DNA of 12,397 bases from Loki-b32 sp048941605. Its GTDB lineage: Archaea; Asgardarchaeota; Lokiarchaeia; Sigyniarchaeales; SOKP01. A program made the position numbers and the translations under genes. The notes below the pieces were generated by a model, which was not told the DNA's origin, ran no database searches, and was given only the letters and a program-made list of their open reading frames with translations. This document shows, one piece after another, positions 1 to 6,514 of the stretch. Positions within the stretch are counted from its first letter, which is position 1, and each line of letters starts with the position of its first letter. The stretch covers positions 1 to 12,397 of the forward strand of contig JBHLNL010000109.1 in the NCBI GenBank assembly GCA_048941605.1, in the 5' to 3' direction.

Positions 1-99
1 GGTGATCTTAAGAAACTAAAAGCCGAATTTCATGATATCCCCATTGATGAAAAAACTATAAAAAGATATCTCTATCTGTCTTATTATGTCTCTTATTAA
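1..99 (+). CDS. C-terminal end of an unidentified protein (5' partial)
   Basis: Frame 1 is open from the window edge to a TAA at 97-99 and would encode 32 residues rich in Lys, Asp and Tyr. The other two forward frames have stops within the first 20 bases, so this is the only candidate for a gene entering from the left. It is too short to name. As written it overlaps the signal peptide of the next gene by about 50 bases, which is unlikely. If one A is removed from the A-run at 50-55, this frame ends in a TAA around 58-60, overlapping the next start codon by only about 14 bases. The true C-terminus is therefore probably near residue 19. Confidence 0.4.
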   Translation, partial: GDLKKLKAEFHDIPIDEKTIKRYLYLSYYVSY

Positions 100-566
100 T
101 TCCAATCACATATTCTAAAGCTTTCACATACATTGACAACGTTAAAAATGGTAATTATGTTTTCTTTTTAATTGATTTGGAAACTAATGAGACTCTTGAA
201 TTAAGTTTGACTCATGAGGGAAGTGGAAATTTTACTTTATTTCTTTTTAAGATTAGACCAGAACAATCCTATGTAAACTCTGATAATTCACTCAATGAGA
301 TCCTTTTCAATAATCCTCCAACTGTTGATTTTAGTGTTGATGATAATCCCTATATTAATTATACTGCTACAGCAACGATCATTTATTATATAGAAATAAT
401 ATTAGTTAGCGGAGGACCAGATACATTTACATTGACCGCTAATAAAGATTTAACAAGATATTACCTCCCAATTATACCTGGTTTCTCATTAGAATACTTA
501 GTAATCTCGATTTTGATCACTATAGGTATAGTAATTATTCTTTATAAAAAGAAAATCAGTAAATAA
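47..566 (+). CDS. Secreted membrane-anchored protein with CTERM-like tail; start disrupted by an extra A
   Basis: The frame is open from base 51 to the TAA at 564-566, but its first ordinary start codon is a TTG at 177. Bases 51-176 read as a textbook signal peptide (Lys-Tyr-Lys-Lys, a Leu/Val/Cys/Ile-rich core, then Ser-Lys-Ala). A proper ATG sits at 47-49, one base out of frame across six As (50-55). Removing one A gives an ATG-started protein of about 172 residues. The mature part is Asn/Thr-rich and beta-strand-like, with GSGNFTLFLF and GGPDTFTLT segments recalling small extracellular beta-sandwich (PPC-like) domains. The end has IIPGF, a hydrophobic helix of about 20 residues and a YKKK tail, the layout of archaeal PGF-CTERM or Loki-CTERM sorting signals. 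The function is unknown. Sequencing error and a real frameshift cannot be told apart here. Confidence 0.75.
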
Positions 567-635
567 AATAATCTTTTTAATTTATTCAGAAATATAATCT
601 TCTAAGTAGTTTTTTTAAATTAAGGTAAAGTTTAG

Positions 636-647
636 AGATAATTATCT
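636..647. promoter_or_regulatory. Perfect 12-bp palindrome upstream of the acyl-CoA synthetase
   Basis: AGATAATTATCT is a perfect palindrome ending 20 bases before the ATG at 668. A second nested dyad, TTTAGA-N8-TCTAAA, spans 631-650. A T/A-rich TATA-like stretch lies at about 610-622. The dyad would therefore fall near the transcription start, a usual place for an archaeal repressor operator. It is short and the region is AT-rich, so chance is possible. Confidence 0.35.
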
Positions 648-667
648 AAAAGAAAAAATGATCGTAA

Positions 668-2332
668 ATGTATGAAAAAAAACCATGGTTAAAATTTTAT
701 GATAAGCACGTTCCTGAACATATAGATTATCTTAAAACTACTATGTATAATGCTGTGTTAAAAACTTCTGATAGATATCCTAATTCAATTGCTTATGATT
801 TTATGGGATATGAATCTACTTATACAGAATTGATTAAAGAAATTGATCAATGTGCAAAAGCATTATCTAGTTTAGGATTAAATAAAGGCGATCGAATGAC
901 AATATCTATGCCAACAACTCCTCAAGGAATTATTTGTTTTTACGCAATAAATAAAATTGGAGCAATCGCAAGCATGATACATCCATTAAGTCCCCCAAAG
1001 CAAATTGAATTCTTTTTAAATCTGAGTAATAGCACATTCATGCTTACTATTGATAAAGTTTGGCCAAATGTCGAGAAAATTTTAGACACAACACCATTAA
1101 AAATGATAATTTTAACCCAACTGAGTCAAGAAGGAATGAAAATTCCTGAAAATCCTAAGCTTCAATGGTGGAAATATATCATGGCGAAATCCTACCCAGA
1201 GATACCTAAAATTGAAATGGATCCAGAGGATATGGCTGTAATTTTATATTCAGGAGGAACTACGGGTATTCCTAAAGGAATTATGCTCTCAAATTACAAT
1301 TTTATAGCAGAAGGAACTCAGGTGGCTACTTGGATGGATTTATCAGATAAAGATTCAGCTCTTGCAATATTACCAATCTTTCATGGTTTTGGATTAGGCG
1401 TATGTGTTAATGCTATTTTTATGGGAGGGGGAAAAAGTATCCTAGTCCCTTCGTTTACTCCGGACCAAGTAGCAGATCTAATTAAAAACAAAAAACCGAA
1501 CCTAATATTTGGAGTCCCCACCCTATTTGAAGCTCTTAACCGAAATCCCAAATTTCAAAACACAAATTTAAGCTTTCTAAAAGCAGCTTTTTGTGGCGCA
1601 GATACTCTGCCACGCACTACAAAAGAGAAATTTGAAGAAATTTGTAGAAAAAATGGATCGAATGTTCAACTCAGAGAAGGATATGGGTTGACTGAAGCTG
1701 TTACTGGAATATGTGCCATGCCCTTAGGTGAATATCGGGAAGGAAGTATTGGAATCCCTTTTTCAGATATGATGATGAAAATTGTAGAGTTGGATACTAT
1801 AAAAGAAGCTCCAATTGGCCAAGAAGGTGAATTATGTATTCACGGACCTGCTGTAATGTTAGGTTATTTAAATAAACCAGAAGAAACTGCTAAAACATTG
1901 AAAAAACATGATGATGGAAGAATTTGGCTCCATACTGGAGATATTGCTACAATGGATAAAGACGGATTCTTTTATTTTAAAATTAGATTAAAACGTATGA
2001 TAAAATCATCTGGTTTCAACGTATACCCTGCTCAAATCGAAGATGTTCTTTATAAACACCCCGATGTTCTTGAAGCTTGCGTTATTGGTGTGCCTGATGA
2101 AATACAAATCGAAAAAGTGAAAGCTTTTGTTGTCTTAAAAGATCCTAACAAAGAAAGTAAAGAAATGGAAAAAAAGATAATTACATATTGTCAAGAGAAT
2201 TTAATTAAGTGGAGTTGTCCTCGAGAAATTGAATTTAGTAAAGAATTACCTAAAACTCTTGTTGGAAAAATAGATTTCAAACGATTGGAAGAACAAGAAC
2301 AGGAAAAATTAAATATCACAGGAAAAAAGTAA
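668..2332 (+). CDS. Acyl-CoA synthetase / AMP-forming ligase (ANL superfamily)
   Basis: Activates a carboxylic acid, probably a fatty or aromatic acid, to acyl-AMP and then acyl-CoA; the substrate cannot be read from sequence. At 554 residues it has the usual FadD-like length and a complete motif set. These are the ATP-binding loop YSGGTTGIPKG (about 194-204), HGFG (239-242), GYGLTEA (338-344), HTGD (422-425), the hinge region RLKRMIKSSGFNVYPAQIE (440-458) and the C-terminal PKTLVGK with the catalytic Lys at about 534. The residue before the hinge Arg is Ile where Gly or Asp is common. No signal peptide or membrane helix is seen, so it is cytosolic. The ATG at 668 has no clear SD; an ATG at 658 hits a stop after five codons. 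A palindrome just upstream suggests repression. It runs in the same direction as cdhD, 186 bases away, probably as a separate transcript. Confidence 0.93.
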   Translation: MYEKKPWLKFYDKHVPEHIDYLKTTMYNAVLKTSDRYPNSIAYDFMGYESTYTELIKEIDQCAKALSSLGLNKGDRMTISMPTTPQGIICFYAINKIGAIASMIHPLSPPKQIEFFLNLSNSTFMLTIDKVWPNVEKILDTTPLKMIILTQLSQEGMKIPENPKLQWWKYIMAKSYPEIPKIEMDPEDMAVILYSGGTTGIPKGIMLSNYNFIAEGTQVATWMDLSDKDSALAILPIFHGFGLGVCVNAIFMGGGKSILVPSFTPDQVADLIKNKKPNLIFGVPTLFEALNRNPKFQNTNLSFLKAAFCGADTLPRTTKEKFEEICRKNGSNVQLREGYGLTEAVTGICAMPLGEYREGSIGIPFSDMMMKIVELDTIKEAPIGQEGELCIHGPAVMLGYLNKPEETAKTLKKHDDGRIWLHTGDIATMDKDGFFYFKIRLKRMIKSSGFNVYPAQIEDVLYKHPDVLEACVIGVPDEIQIEKVKAFVVLKDPNKESKEMEKKIITYCQENLIKWSCPREIEFSKELPKTLVGKIDFKRLEEQEQEKLNITGKK

Positions 2333-2470
2333 CGTGATTAAGTTTGAATCTATAAATCAATTACGAAATTCGACATCAATTCTATTTAAATAATTGTCAA
2401 TTTCAATAAACAAATTTTAAATTTTTTATAATGTTTTTTTCAGTATCATTAAAAATTAAGATTAAAAGTG

Positions 2471-2480
2471 TGATATAAAA
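2471..2480 (+). promoter_or_regulatory. TATA-box-like element for cdhD
   Basis: TGATATAAAA lies about 40-48 bases before the cdhD ATG at 2519. Transcription starting some 25 bases downstream would give a leader of roughly 15-20 bases. The rest of the 186-base gap between the two genes is very AT-rich, with a T7 tract at 2434-2440 that could end the upstream transcript. I see nothing else in it. Confidence 0.35.
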
Positions 2481-2518
2481 TTTCCTTCGAAAAATTAAGT
2501 AAAAAATTAGCAGAATTT

Positions 2519-3673
2519 ATGAAAGATACTGAAGAAATAGAGCTTAAAGATGTGGATTTGTTTGCTGAGTATCTTGAATTTCAAATGTTGCCTAGTATCG
2601 TACAAGCTGCTGCTCAAGCGGTATTACCTGGTGTTCCTGGAAAAGCTGAATGGACCCCCGCAAAATTTTCACTTGATCTGGAATTCCCAGGAAAAATTGA
2701 AACTATTGAATTTGTTCGCTCAAAAGGTAAAAAAGTAACTATCGGTGGAGAAGTTGTACCTCCTTTTTATAATTTTTTGGGACTTGATAAAAGAAATCCT
2801 AATCCTCCACTAGTTACTTATGATGTATTCGATATGGGTGCTAAAATGATGCTTCCAAAACCTATAAAACAAGAATATGGGGAGGTATTAAGTGATCCTG
2901 CTGAATGGGCTAAATTTGCTGTTAAAAAATTTGGTGCTGAATGTATTACTTTCCATTCATTAGAGATCGATCCTGCAATGGGTAACGCCCCAATAAAACA
3001 ATCAGTCAAGTTTCTAGAAGAGATCCTTCAAGCTGTTGATGTACCTGTAATTATCGGATGCTCTGGTAATAAGGAAAAGGATAAACAACTGTTTGAAGCA
3101 ACTGCTCCTATTACTGAAAGTGAAGTATTAATGCTCTCAGCAGCAGATAAAGCTACTTGGGAAGATGTAATACCTCTTGCAGTAAAATATGATCATAATT
3201 GCTTACTCTGGACAAGTCTAGATATGAATAATCAAATTAAAATGAATAAAGATGCTCTAGAATTAGGTTTACCACGAAATCGAATAGTAATGGACCCCAC
3301 ATGTGCAACTCTTGGGTATGGCATGGAATATTCTTTTAGTATTTATCAAAGGATGCGTGTTGCTGGATTGTTAGGTGAAAGTGATTTAGCATATCCTATA
3401 AGCGGAGGAACAACAAACGCTTGGGGTGCTAGGGAGGCTTGGATGTCAGAAAAACAAGCACCTGAATGGGGTTTACGTGAATATCGAGGACCTATCTGGG
3501 AAATCATTAATGCCCTCAGTTTAAGTCTTGTAGGTCTAGATCTTGCCATGATGTTCCATCCGGTTGCCGCAAAACATGTTAAAGAAATAACAGCTCAATT
3601 TTTCACTGAAGTGCCGAAAGTTTTAGATGATAAAGGCTATTATGATTGGGTTTCAGCAAATTTAAAAAGGTAA
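2519..3673 (+). CDS. cdhD: CO dehydrogenase/acetyl-CoA synthase complex, delta subunit (corrinoid protein small subunit)
   Basis: CdhD pairs with CdhE (gamma) to form the corrinoid iron-sulfur protein. That protein takes the methyl group from tetrahydro(methano)pterin and hands it to acetyl-CoA synthase, the last stage of the Wood-Ljungdahl pathway, in the cytosol. The signature segments of the archaeal family are all visible: YDVFDM (101-106), EWAKFAVKKFGAE (129-141), VDVPVIIGCSGN (173-184), KYDHNCLLWTSLDMN (223-237), RNRIVMDPTCATLGYG (253-268), SGGTTNAWGAREAWM (295-309) and WGLREYRGPIWEI (317-329). At 384 residues it is shorter than methanogen CdhD (about 430), mainly because the N-terminus is shorter; the TIM-barrel core is complete. 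The ATG at 2519 has no SD but a TATA-like box upstream. No other cdh gene is present in the window, which is unusual because these genes usually cluster. Confidence 0.96.
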   Translation: MKDTEEIELKDVDLFAEYLEFQMLPSIVQAAAQAVLPGVPGKAEWTPAKFSLDLEFPGKIETIEFVRSKGKKVTIGGEVVPPFYNFLGLDKRNPNPPLVTYDVFDMGAKMMLPKPIKQEYGEVLSDPAEWAKFAVKKFGAECITFHSLEIDPAMGNAPIKQSVKFLEEILQAVDVPVIIGCSGNKEKDKQLFEATAPITESEVLMLSAADKATWEDVIPLAVKYDHNCLLWTSLDMNNQIKMNKDALELGLPRNRIVMDPTCATLGYGMEYSFSIYQRMRVAGLLGESDLAYPISGGTTNAWGAREAWMSEKQAPEWGLREYRGPIWEIINALSLSLVGLDLAMMFHPVAAKHVKEITAQFFTEVPKVLDDKGYYDWVSANLKR

Positions 3674-3680
3674 TTATTAA

Positions 3681-3701
3681 TTCTTTTTTTTCTCTTCATT
3701 T
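3681..3701 (+). terminator. Oligo-T terminator after cdhD
   Basis: Seven bases after the cdhD stop codon a T-rich run begins, with eight consecutive Ts at 3684-3691 followed by further T/C-rich sequence. Archaeal RNA polymerase terminates at such U-tracts without a hairpin. The next gene is on the opposite strand, which fits an end of transcription here. Confidence 0.5.
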
Positions 3702-3801
3702 TTGACATAATGAACTCCTTAATTTTATGCTAATTGAAATTTTCTAATAAAAATATAACAAATCTCTTGTATATGGATAATTAATTTATTCTCTATATCT
3801 G

Positions 3802-3965
3802 TTAAGGAGGTTTTACATCTGGACGAGCTTCTGTAGCTGGTTTACCTTCTATGCCCCAATGAGACTTAGGGATTTCATGAACTATGACTTCTACTGCTCG
3901 AGCTGGAATATCCATATCAACAAACACTTTAGTGATTCCTGATATTATTTGTNNNNNNNNNNCAT
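3802..3965 (-). CDS. 4-oxalocrotonate tautomerase-like protein, interrupted by assembly gap
   Basis: Small tautomerases of this family use an N-terminal proline as acid/base to move protons in keto-enol substrates. The reverse strand of 3802-3952 encodes about 50 residues, starting QIISGITKVFVD and including EVIVHEIPKSHWGIEGKPA, a clear match to the family's C-terminal half, including the conserved (N/H)WG. Ten Ns follow at 3953-3962. Just beyond them a reverse-strand ATG (3963-3965) is preceded by a good SD, AAGGTG, seven bases upstream. The start and most of the gene therefore survive, and only the N-terminal segment with the catalytic proline is hidden. By comparison with the family about 18-20 residues are missing, more than 10 bases can hold, so the N run is probably a placeholder of arbitrary length. 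The natural substrate is unknown. The gene is convergent with cdhD. Confidence 0.8.
3953..3962. other. Assembly gap (10 Ns)
   Basis: Ten unresolved bases interrupt the tautomerase gene. Family length suggests the true missing stretch is some tens of bases, so coordinates across the gap should not be taken literally. Confidence 0.98.
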
Positions 3966-3990
3966 ATAATAGCACCTTGTTTAAATATTA

Positions 3991-4001
3991 ATTTTTATAA
4001 A
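3991..4001 (-). promoter_or_regulatory. TATA box for the tautomerase gene
   Basis: On the reverse strand this reads TTTATAAAAAT, close to the archaeal TATA consensus, 25 bases before the ATG at 3965. A start about 25 bases downstream would leave only a very short leader before the AAGGTG SD. Confidence 0.4.
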
Positions 4002-4116
4002 TAATTCTTTTCATACAAGTTTTTTTAGTTTATAAAAATTGATGAATATTTTATCATATTAAATTATATTATGAAACTATTAAAATTGTGTAATTAAATC
4101 CAAAAAGTGAAAAATT

Positions 4117-4293
4117 ATGAGTAATAATAACCTAAATGTAAGTCAACTTTTAGGAATTCTTCTTATTTACCTTGCAATCCAAACTCCGATATCGGCTCTT
4201 ATAAACAATCTAGATGTTTTTACATTCTCATTGTTTATATCATTATTCCTTGCCATTTTCGGAATTATATTACTTTTATATTCTAAATATTGA
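4117..4293 (+). CDS. Small two-helix membrane protein, 58 residues
   Basis: An ATG-started ORF ending in TGA at 4291-4293. It opens with a short polar Asn/Ser-rich segment (1-9). Two hydrophobic segments follow, about 10-30 and 36-56, separated by a short NNLD turn. The layout fits a helical hairpin in the membrane with both ends in the cytoplasm. I recognise no family. Support for a real gene comes from the two well-formed membrane helices, a GTGA element just upstream, an AT-rich TATA-like stretch near 4060-4073, and a ten-T terminator directly after the stop. It is divergent from the tautomerase gene, with 151 bases between the start codons. Function is unknown; homologues would be needed to confirm it. 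Confidence 0.6.
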   Translation: MSNNNLNVSQLLGILLIYLAIQTPISALINNLDVFTFSLFISLFLAIFGIILLLYSKY

Positions 4294-4310
4294 AAAAATA
4301 AAACTAAGAA

Positions 4311-4320
4311 TTTTTTTTTT
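4311..4320 (+). terminator. Ten-T terminator after the 58-residue membrane protein
   Basis: Ten consecutive Ts start 18 bases after the stop codon at 4293, the form of an archaeal intrinsic U-tract terminator. This suggests the small gene is transcribed alone and the downstream beta-helix gene has its own promoter. Confidence 0.5.
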
Positions 4321-4378
4321 AATCTTTTGAAATTCAAATTTTATAATAATCTAAATATAGTGATTATATAAATTTTAT

Positions 4379-4422
4379 AGGAGTAAATTTAAATGTTAAA
4401 TTGTCATAATAAAGGAGGGTAA
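4379..4422 (+). promoter_or_regulatory. Leader with SD-preceded 9-residue mini-ORF
   Basis: AGGAG (4379-4383) precedes an ATG at 4393 that opens a nine-residue ORF, MLNCHNKGG, ending in TAA at 4420-4422. The last codons of this mini-ORF also form a strong SD-like AAAGGAGGG (4411-4419). That element sits 20 bases before the GTG start of the next gene, rather far for direct use. The arrangement could be a translated leader coupled to the downstream gene. Alternatively it may be the remnant of a zinc-ribbon start, since the same frame continues past the stop as TYICKE before a TGA. Confidence 0.3.
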
Positions 4423-4439
4423 ACCTATATTTGTAAAGA

Positions 4440-5144
4440 GTGAATATTTTGGAGAAATTAACTGAAGAGCGATTCGATGATTTATTATCATACACAGAAC
4501 AGCGATTACAATCGTTAGCGCACGATCAAATTTGGAAAGGGAAAGGAACAGAATCTGATCCTTTTATAGTTCAAAATGCCAATATTCTTGGTCAAGCAAT
4601 TTTACTTAATAAATCATCTTTATTTCTATCCTTTATAAATTGTAACTTCAATCATGCTCAATTTGAAAGATGTAAAAATATCCTCTTTGAAAATTGTACG
4701 TTTAGTAAGTTAGTTTTAAAAAAATGCAAGAAATTTAACATTGAAAGAAGTTTCATAACGGATTTAAATTTTTCAAGGATAAGAGATATTTCTTTTAAAA
4801 AAAGTATTATTTTTAAGGTTTCTACTAAATTTAGAATTAAAAATGCAGTTTTTGATGATTGTCAAATAAATAATGATTTCCTGGATTATGTCTTGAAAAA
4901 GAGTATGAGTGGATTTTATTCAAAAATTAAAGAAATTGTTTCAGCTTTTATCATAATTTTGAGTTTTACAATTTTTTATAGATTCATTTTTATGTTTTCT
5001 GTTTTTAATTCCTTTGAACTTATGAATCTCTTATTATTTTTCGGAATAGTTATTGTTTTACTGACATTTTTGCTATTTTCCTTAATATACGAGTACGGAA
5101 TAAGGAAGAGACATCCAAGAATAAAAATTTTATATACTAAATAG
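4440..5144 (+). CDS. Beta-helix-like protein with two C-terminal membrane helices
   Basis: A 234-residue protein in three parts. Residues 1-35 are a helical N-terminus. GTESDPFIV (37-45) is the short motif that often opens right-handed beta-helix (NosD/pectate-lyase-like) domains, and about 50-145 hold repeated short strands of the type F-x-N-C-x-F, with Asn and Cys recurring as in ladder turns. Two strongly hydrophobic helices follow at about 167-188 and 194-217, then a basic tail (IRKRHPRIK). There is no signal peptide, so the beta-helix is probably cytoplasmic and tethered to the membrane. The start is GTG; an in-frame TAA at 4434-4436 rules out any earlier start, and a TTG at 4449 is the alternative. 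The gene is convergent with the OB-fold gene, with 16 bases between them. The function is unknown and no catalytic residues can be assigned. Confidence 0.8.
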   Translation: MNILEKLTEERFDDLLSYTEQRLQSLAHDQIWKGKGTESDPFIVQNANILGQAILLNKSSLFLSFINCNFNHAQFERCKNILFENCTFSKLVLKKCKKFNIERSFITDLNFSRIRDISFKKSIIFKVSTKFRIKNAVFDDCQINNDFLDYVLKKSMSGFYSKIKEIVSAFIIILSFTIFYRFIFMFSVFNSFELMNLLLFFGIVIVLLTFLLFSLIYEYGIRKRHPRIKILYTK

Positions 5145-5160
5145 TCATATAATCTATCTC

Positions 5161-5484
5161 TTATTCGTTTTCTAAGCATTTCCAAGATTCAACAATTAAT
5201 TGATATTCAAAATATTTGTCATCTATTTTAGATCTTGGATTTTTCCGGTTACCCTCAGTTTTTATCAGTTTACCAATGATTTCAAGTTTTTCTTTACAAG
5301 AAATTGAATCTTTAGTATATATTACAATCTGATATTCATCCTCTAAATCAAAATAACTCATATATGGATGAGTATCAATAAATATAGTAAGATGTTGCCA
5401 TATTATTTCTGAGATTTTTCCTCTGATCCTTACAATTTTTCCGACATTACCTTCAAAATCAGCATATTTAACGACATCTATCAT
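5161..5484 (-). CDS. Small OB-fold-like protein, 107 residues
   Basis: The pattern of alternating strands fits an OB fold: GKIVRIRGKISEI (15-27), HLTIFID (31-37), EYQIVIYT (50-57), KLEIIGKLIKTEG (66-78) and YQLIVESWKCLE (94-105). Archaea encode several small proteins of this kind that bind nucleic acid or serve as accessory domains. No family-specific motif is visible, so the ligand is unknown. It has no membrane helix or signal peptide. The ATG at 5484 has no SD, but a TATA-like AATTTATA (forward strand 5510-5517) lies about 30 bases upstream, so the mRNA is probably leaderless. It is divergent from the methyltransferase gene. It could instead be another small beta-barrel; the fold call rests on strand pattern alone. 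Confidence 0.7.
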   Translation of the reverse strand: MIDVVKYADFEGNVGKIVRIRGKISEIIWQHLTIFIDTHPYMSYFDLEDEYQIVIYTKDSISCKEKLEIIGKLIKTEGNRKNPRSKIDDKYFEYQLIVESWKCLENE

Positions 5485-5509
5485 AATTATAATTTTTTTA
5501 AGAAATTTT

Positions 5510-5517
5510 AATTTATA
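5510..5517 (-). promoter_or_regulatory. TATA box giving a near-leaderless mRNA
   Basis: On the reverse strand this reads TATAAATT, with its centre about 30 bases upstream of the OB-fold gene's ATG. In archaea transcription usually begins some 25 bases downstream of the TATA centre, which would put it within a few bases of the start codon. Confidence 0.4.
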
Positions 5518-5651
5518 AGATTTTTAAAAGGATTGAATGAAAGAATACCGATAATTAAATCCGAATGAATTAAATGTCAAACTCTATAAAACCTATATGA
5601 TTATTTATCAAGTAATGGAATATTGATGTCATTTTAAAAGGGTAGGTTTTG

Positions 5652-6443
5652 ATGGATGATAAAGAAATCGGTGAATATTGGGATAAAAATGCGGAAAATT
5701 GGGTAAAACTTGCGAGAATGGGATATGATCGATGTAGAGACCTTATAAATTCTCCTGCTTTTTTCAAAATGCTACCAGACATATTAAATTTAAAAGGATT
5801 AGATATCGGTTGTGGAGAGGGGCATAATACTAGAATAGCAGCAAGAAAAGGAGGAAAAATGACTGCTATTGATATATCTGAAGTCTTTATTAAATATGCG
5901 ATAGAAACTGAGCAAGAAGAACCATTAGACATTAAATATGAAATTGCTAGTGGATTAGAGCTCCCCTATTCGGACAATAATTTTGATTTTGCAATTGCTA
6001 CAATGAGCCTTATGGATATGGCTGAAAATGAAAAAGCGATACAAGAAGCCTATAGAGTTATAAAGCCTGGAGGATTCTTTCAATTTTCAATTACTCATCC
6101 CTTTATCAGTAATTCTGATTTCAGATGGATGAGGAATGAAGAAGGTAAAAAAATTGGATTTATTATAGAAGACTATTTTAAGAAATTAAACGGTGAGCTT
6201 GAAGAGTGGATATTTGGGGCAGCCCCTAAAGAAATGACTGAAAAGATGGAAAAGTTTAAAGTCCCACGGTTTACTCGAACTTTATCTGAATGGCTGAATA
6301 TATTGATCGAGAAAGGGTTTATATTAGAAAGGTTTTGTGAACCTTATGTAGAAGATAAGATTTTAGAAAAACATCCAGAAGAATATGATAGCCGGATAAT
6401 TCCCTATTTTTTAATAATTCGTTGTCGAAAACCAGAATTGTAA
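5652..6443 (+). CDS. Class I SAM-dependent methyltransferase
   Basis: A 263-residue Rossmann-fold methyltransferase of the Methyltransf_11 type. Motif I, LDIGCGEGHNT, is at about 50-60. The acidic residue at the end of strand 2 is in TAIDIS (71-76), the SGLELPYSDNNFDFAIA segment (100-116) carries motif II/III, and EAYRVIKPGGFFQFS (132-146) is the post-motif. The C-terminal part (about 150-263) forms a variable lid or substrate domain rich in Phe, Trp and Glu. The substrate, a small molecule or cofactor, cannot be named. An ATG at 5652 follows AGGGTAGG by five bases and is preferred over the TTG one codon upstream. The gene is convergent with the DUF6125-like operon, with a hairpin in the 77-base gap. 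Confidence 0.9.
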   Translation: MDDKEIGEYWDKNAENWVKLARMGYDRCRDLINSPAFFKMLPDILNLKGLDIGCGEGHNTRIAARKGGKMTAIDISEVFIKYAIETEQEEPLDIKYEIASGLELPYSDNNFDFAIATMSLMDMAENEKAIQEAYRVIKPGGFFQFSITHPFISNSDFRWMRNEEGKKIGFIIEDYFKKLNGELEEWIFGAAPKEMTEKMEKFKVPRFTRTLSEWLNILIEKGFILERFCEPYVEDKILEKHPEEYDSRIIPYFLIIRCRKPEL

Positions 6444-6495
6444 GGATTCAAAATAAGCTATTAAATATAGAAATCTGAAATATTCCTCATTAGTA

Positions 6496-6514
6496 CTCTA
6501 AATAATCTTTAGAG
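6496..6514. terminator. Hairpin between convergent genes
   Basis: CTCTAAA (6496-6502) and TTTAGAG (6508-6514) form a perfect 7-bp stem with a 5-base loop, followed on the forward strand by a T/A-rich stretch. It lies between the methyltransferase stop (6443) and the DUF6125-like gene's stop (6521). It could serve as a bidirectional terminator or an mRNA 3'-end structure. Confidence 0.4.

Noticed and set aside
47..61. A five-codon ORF starting at the ATG at 47
   Set aside because: It stops after Met-Lys-Lys-Leu. The ATG makes better sense as the shifted start of the secreted protein.
2341..2460. Repeated TCAATT words between the acyl-CoA synthetase and cdhD
   Set aside because: The copies are only 6-7 bases, irregularly spaced and expected in AT-rich DNA; they are not a CRISPR or an ordered repeat.
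2818..3549. Reverse-strand open frames of 63 and 67 codons inside cdhD
   Set aside because: They lie opposite a highly conserved gene and show no protein-like features; they are chance openings.
3802..3815. A perfect forward-strand SD-like AAGGAGGTT
   Set aside because: It has no start codon at a usable distance. It is the reverse complement of the last codons (Lys-Pro-Pro-stop) of the tautomerase gene.
4071..4097. ATG-started 8-codon ORF before the 58-residue protein
   Set aside because: It is very short, has no SD and lies in AT-rich sequence where such ORFs arise by chance.
5570..5932. Reverse-strand open frame of 120 codons across the methyltransferase start
   Set aside because: It overlaps conserved motif I of the methyltransferase, its sequence is low in recognisable pattern, and it runs through the intergenic promoter region.
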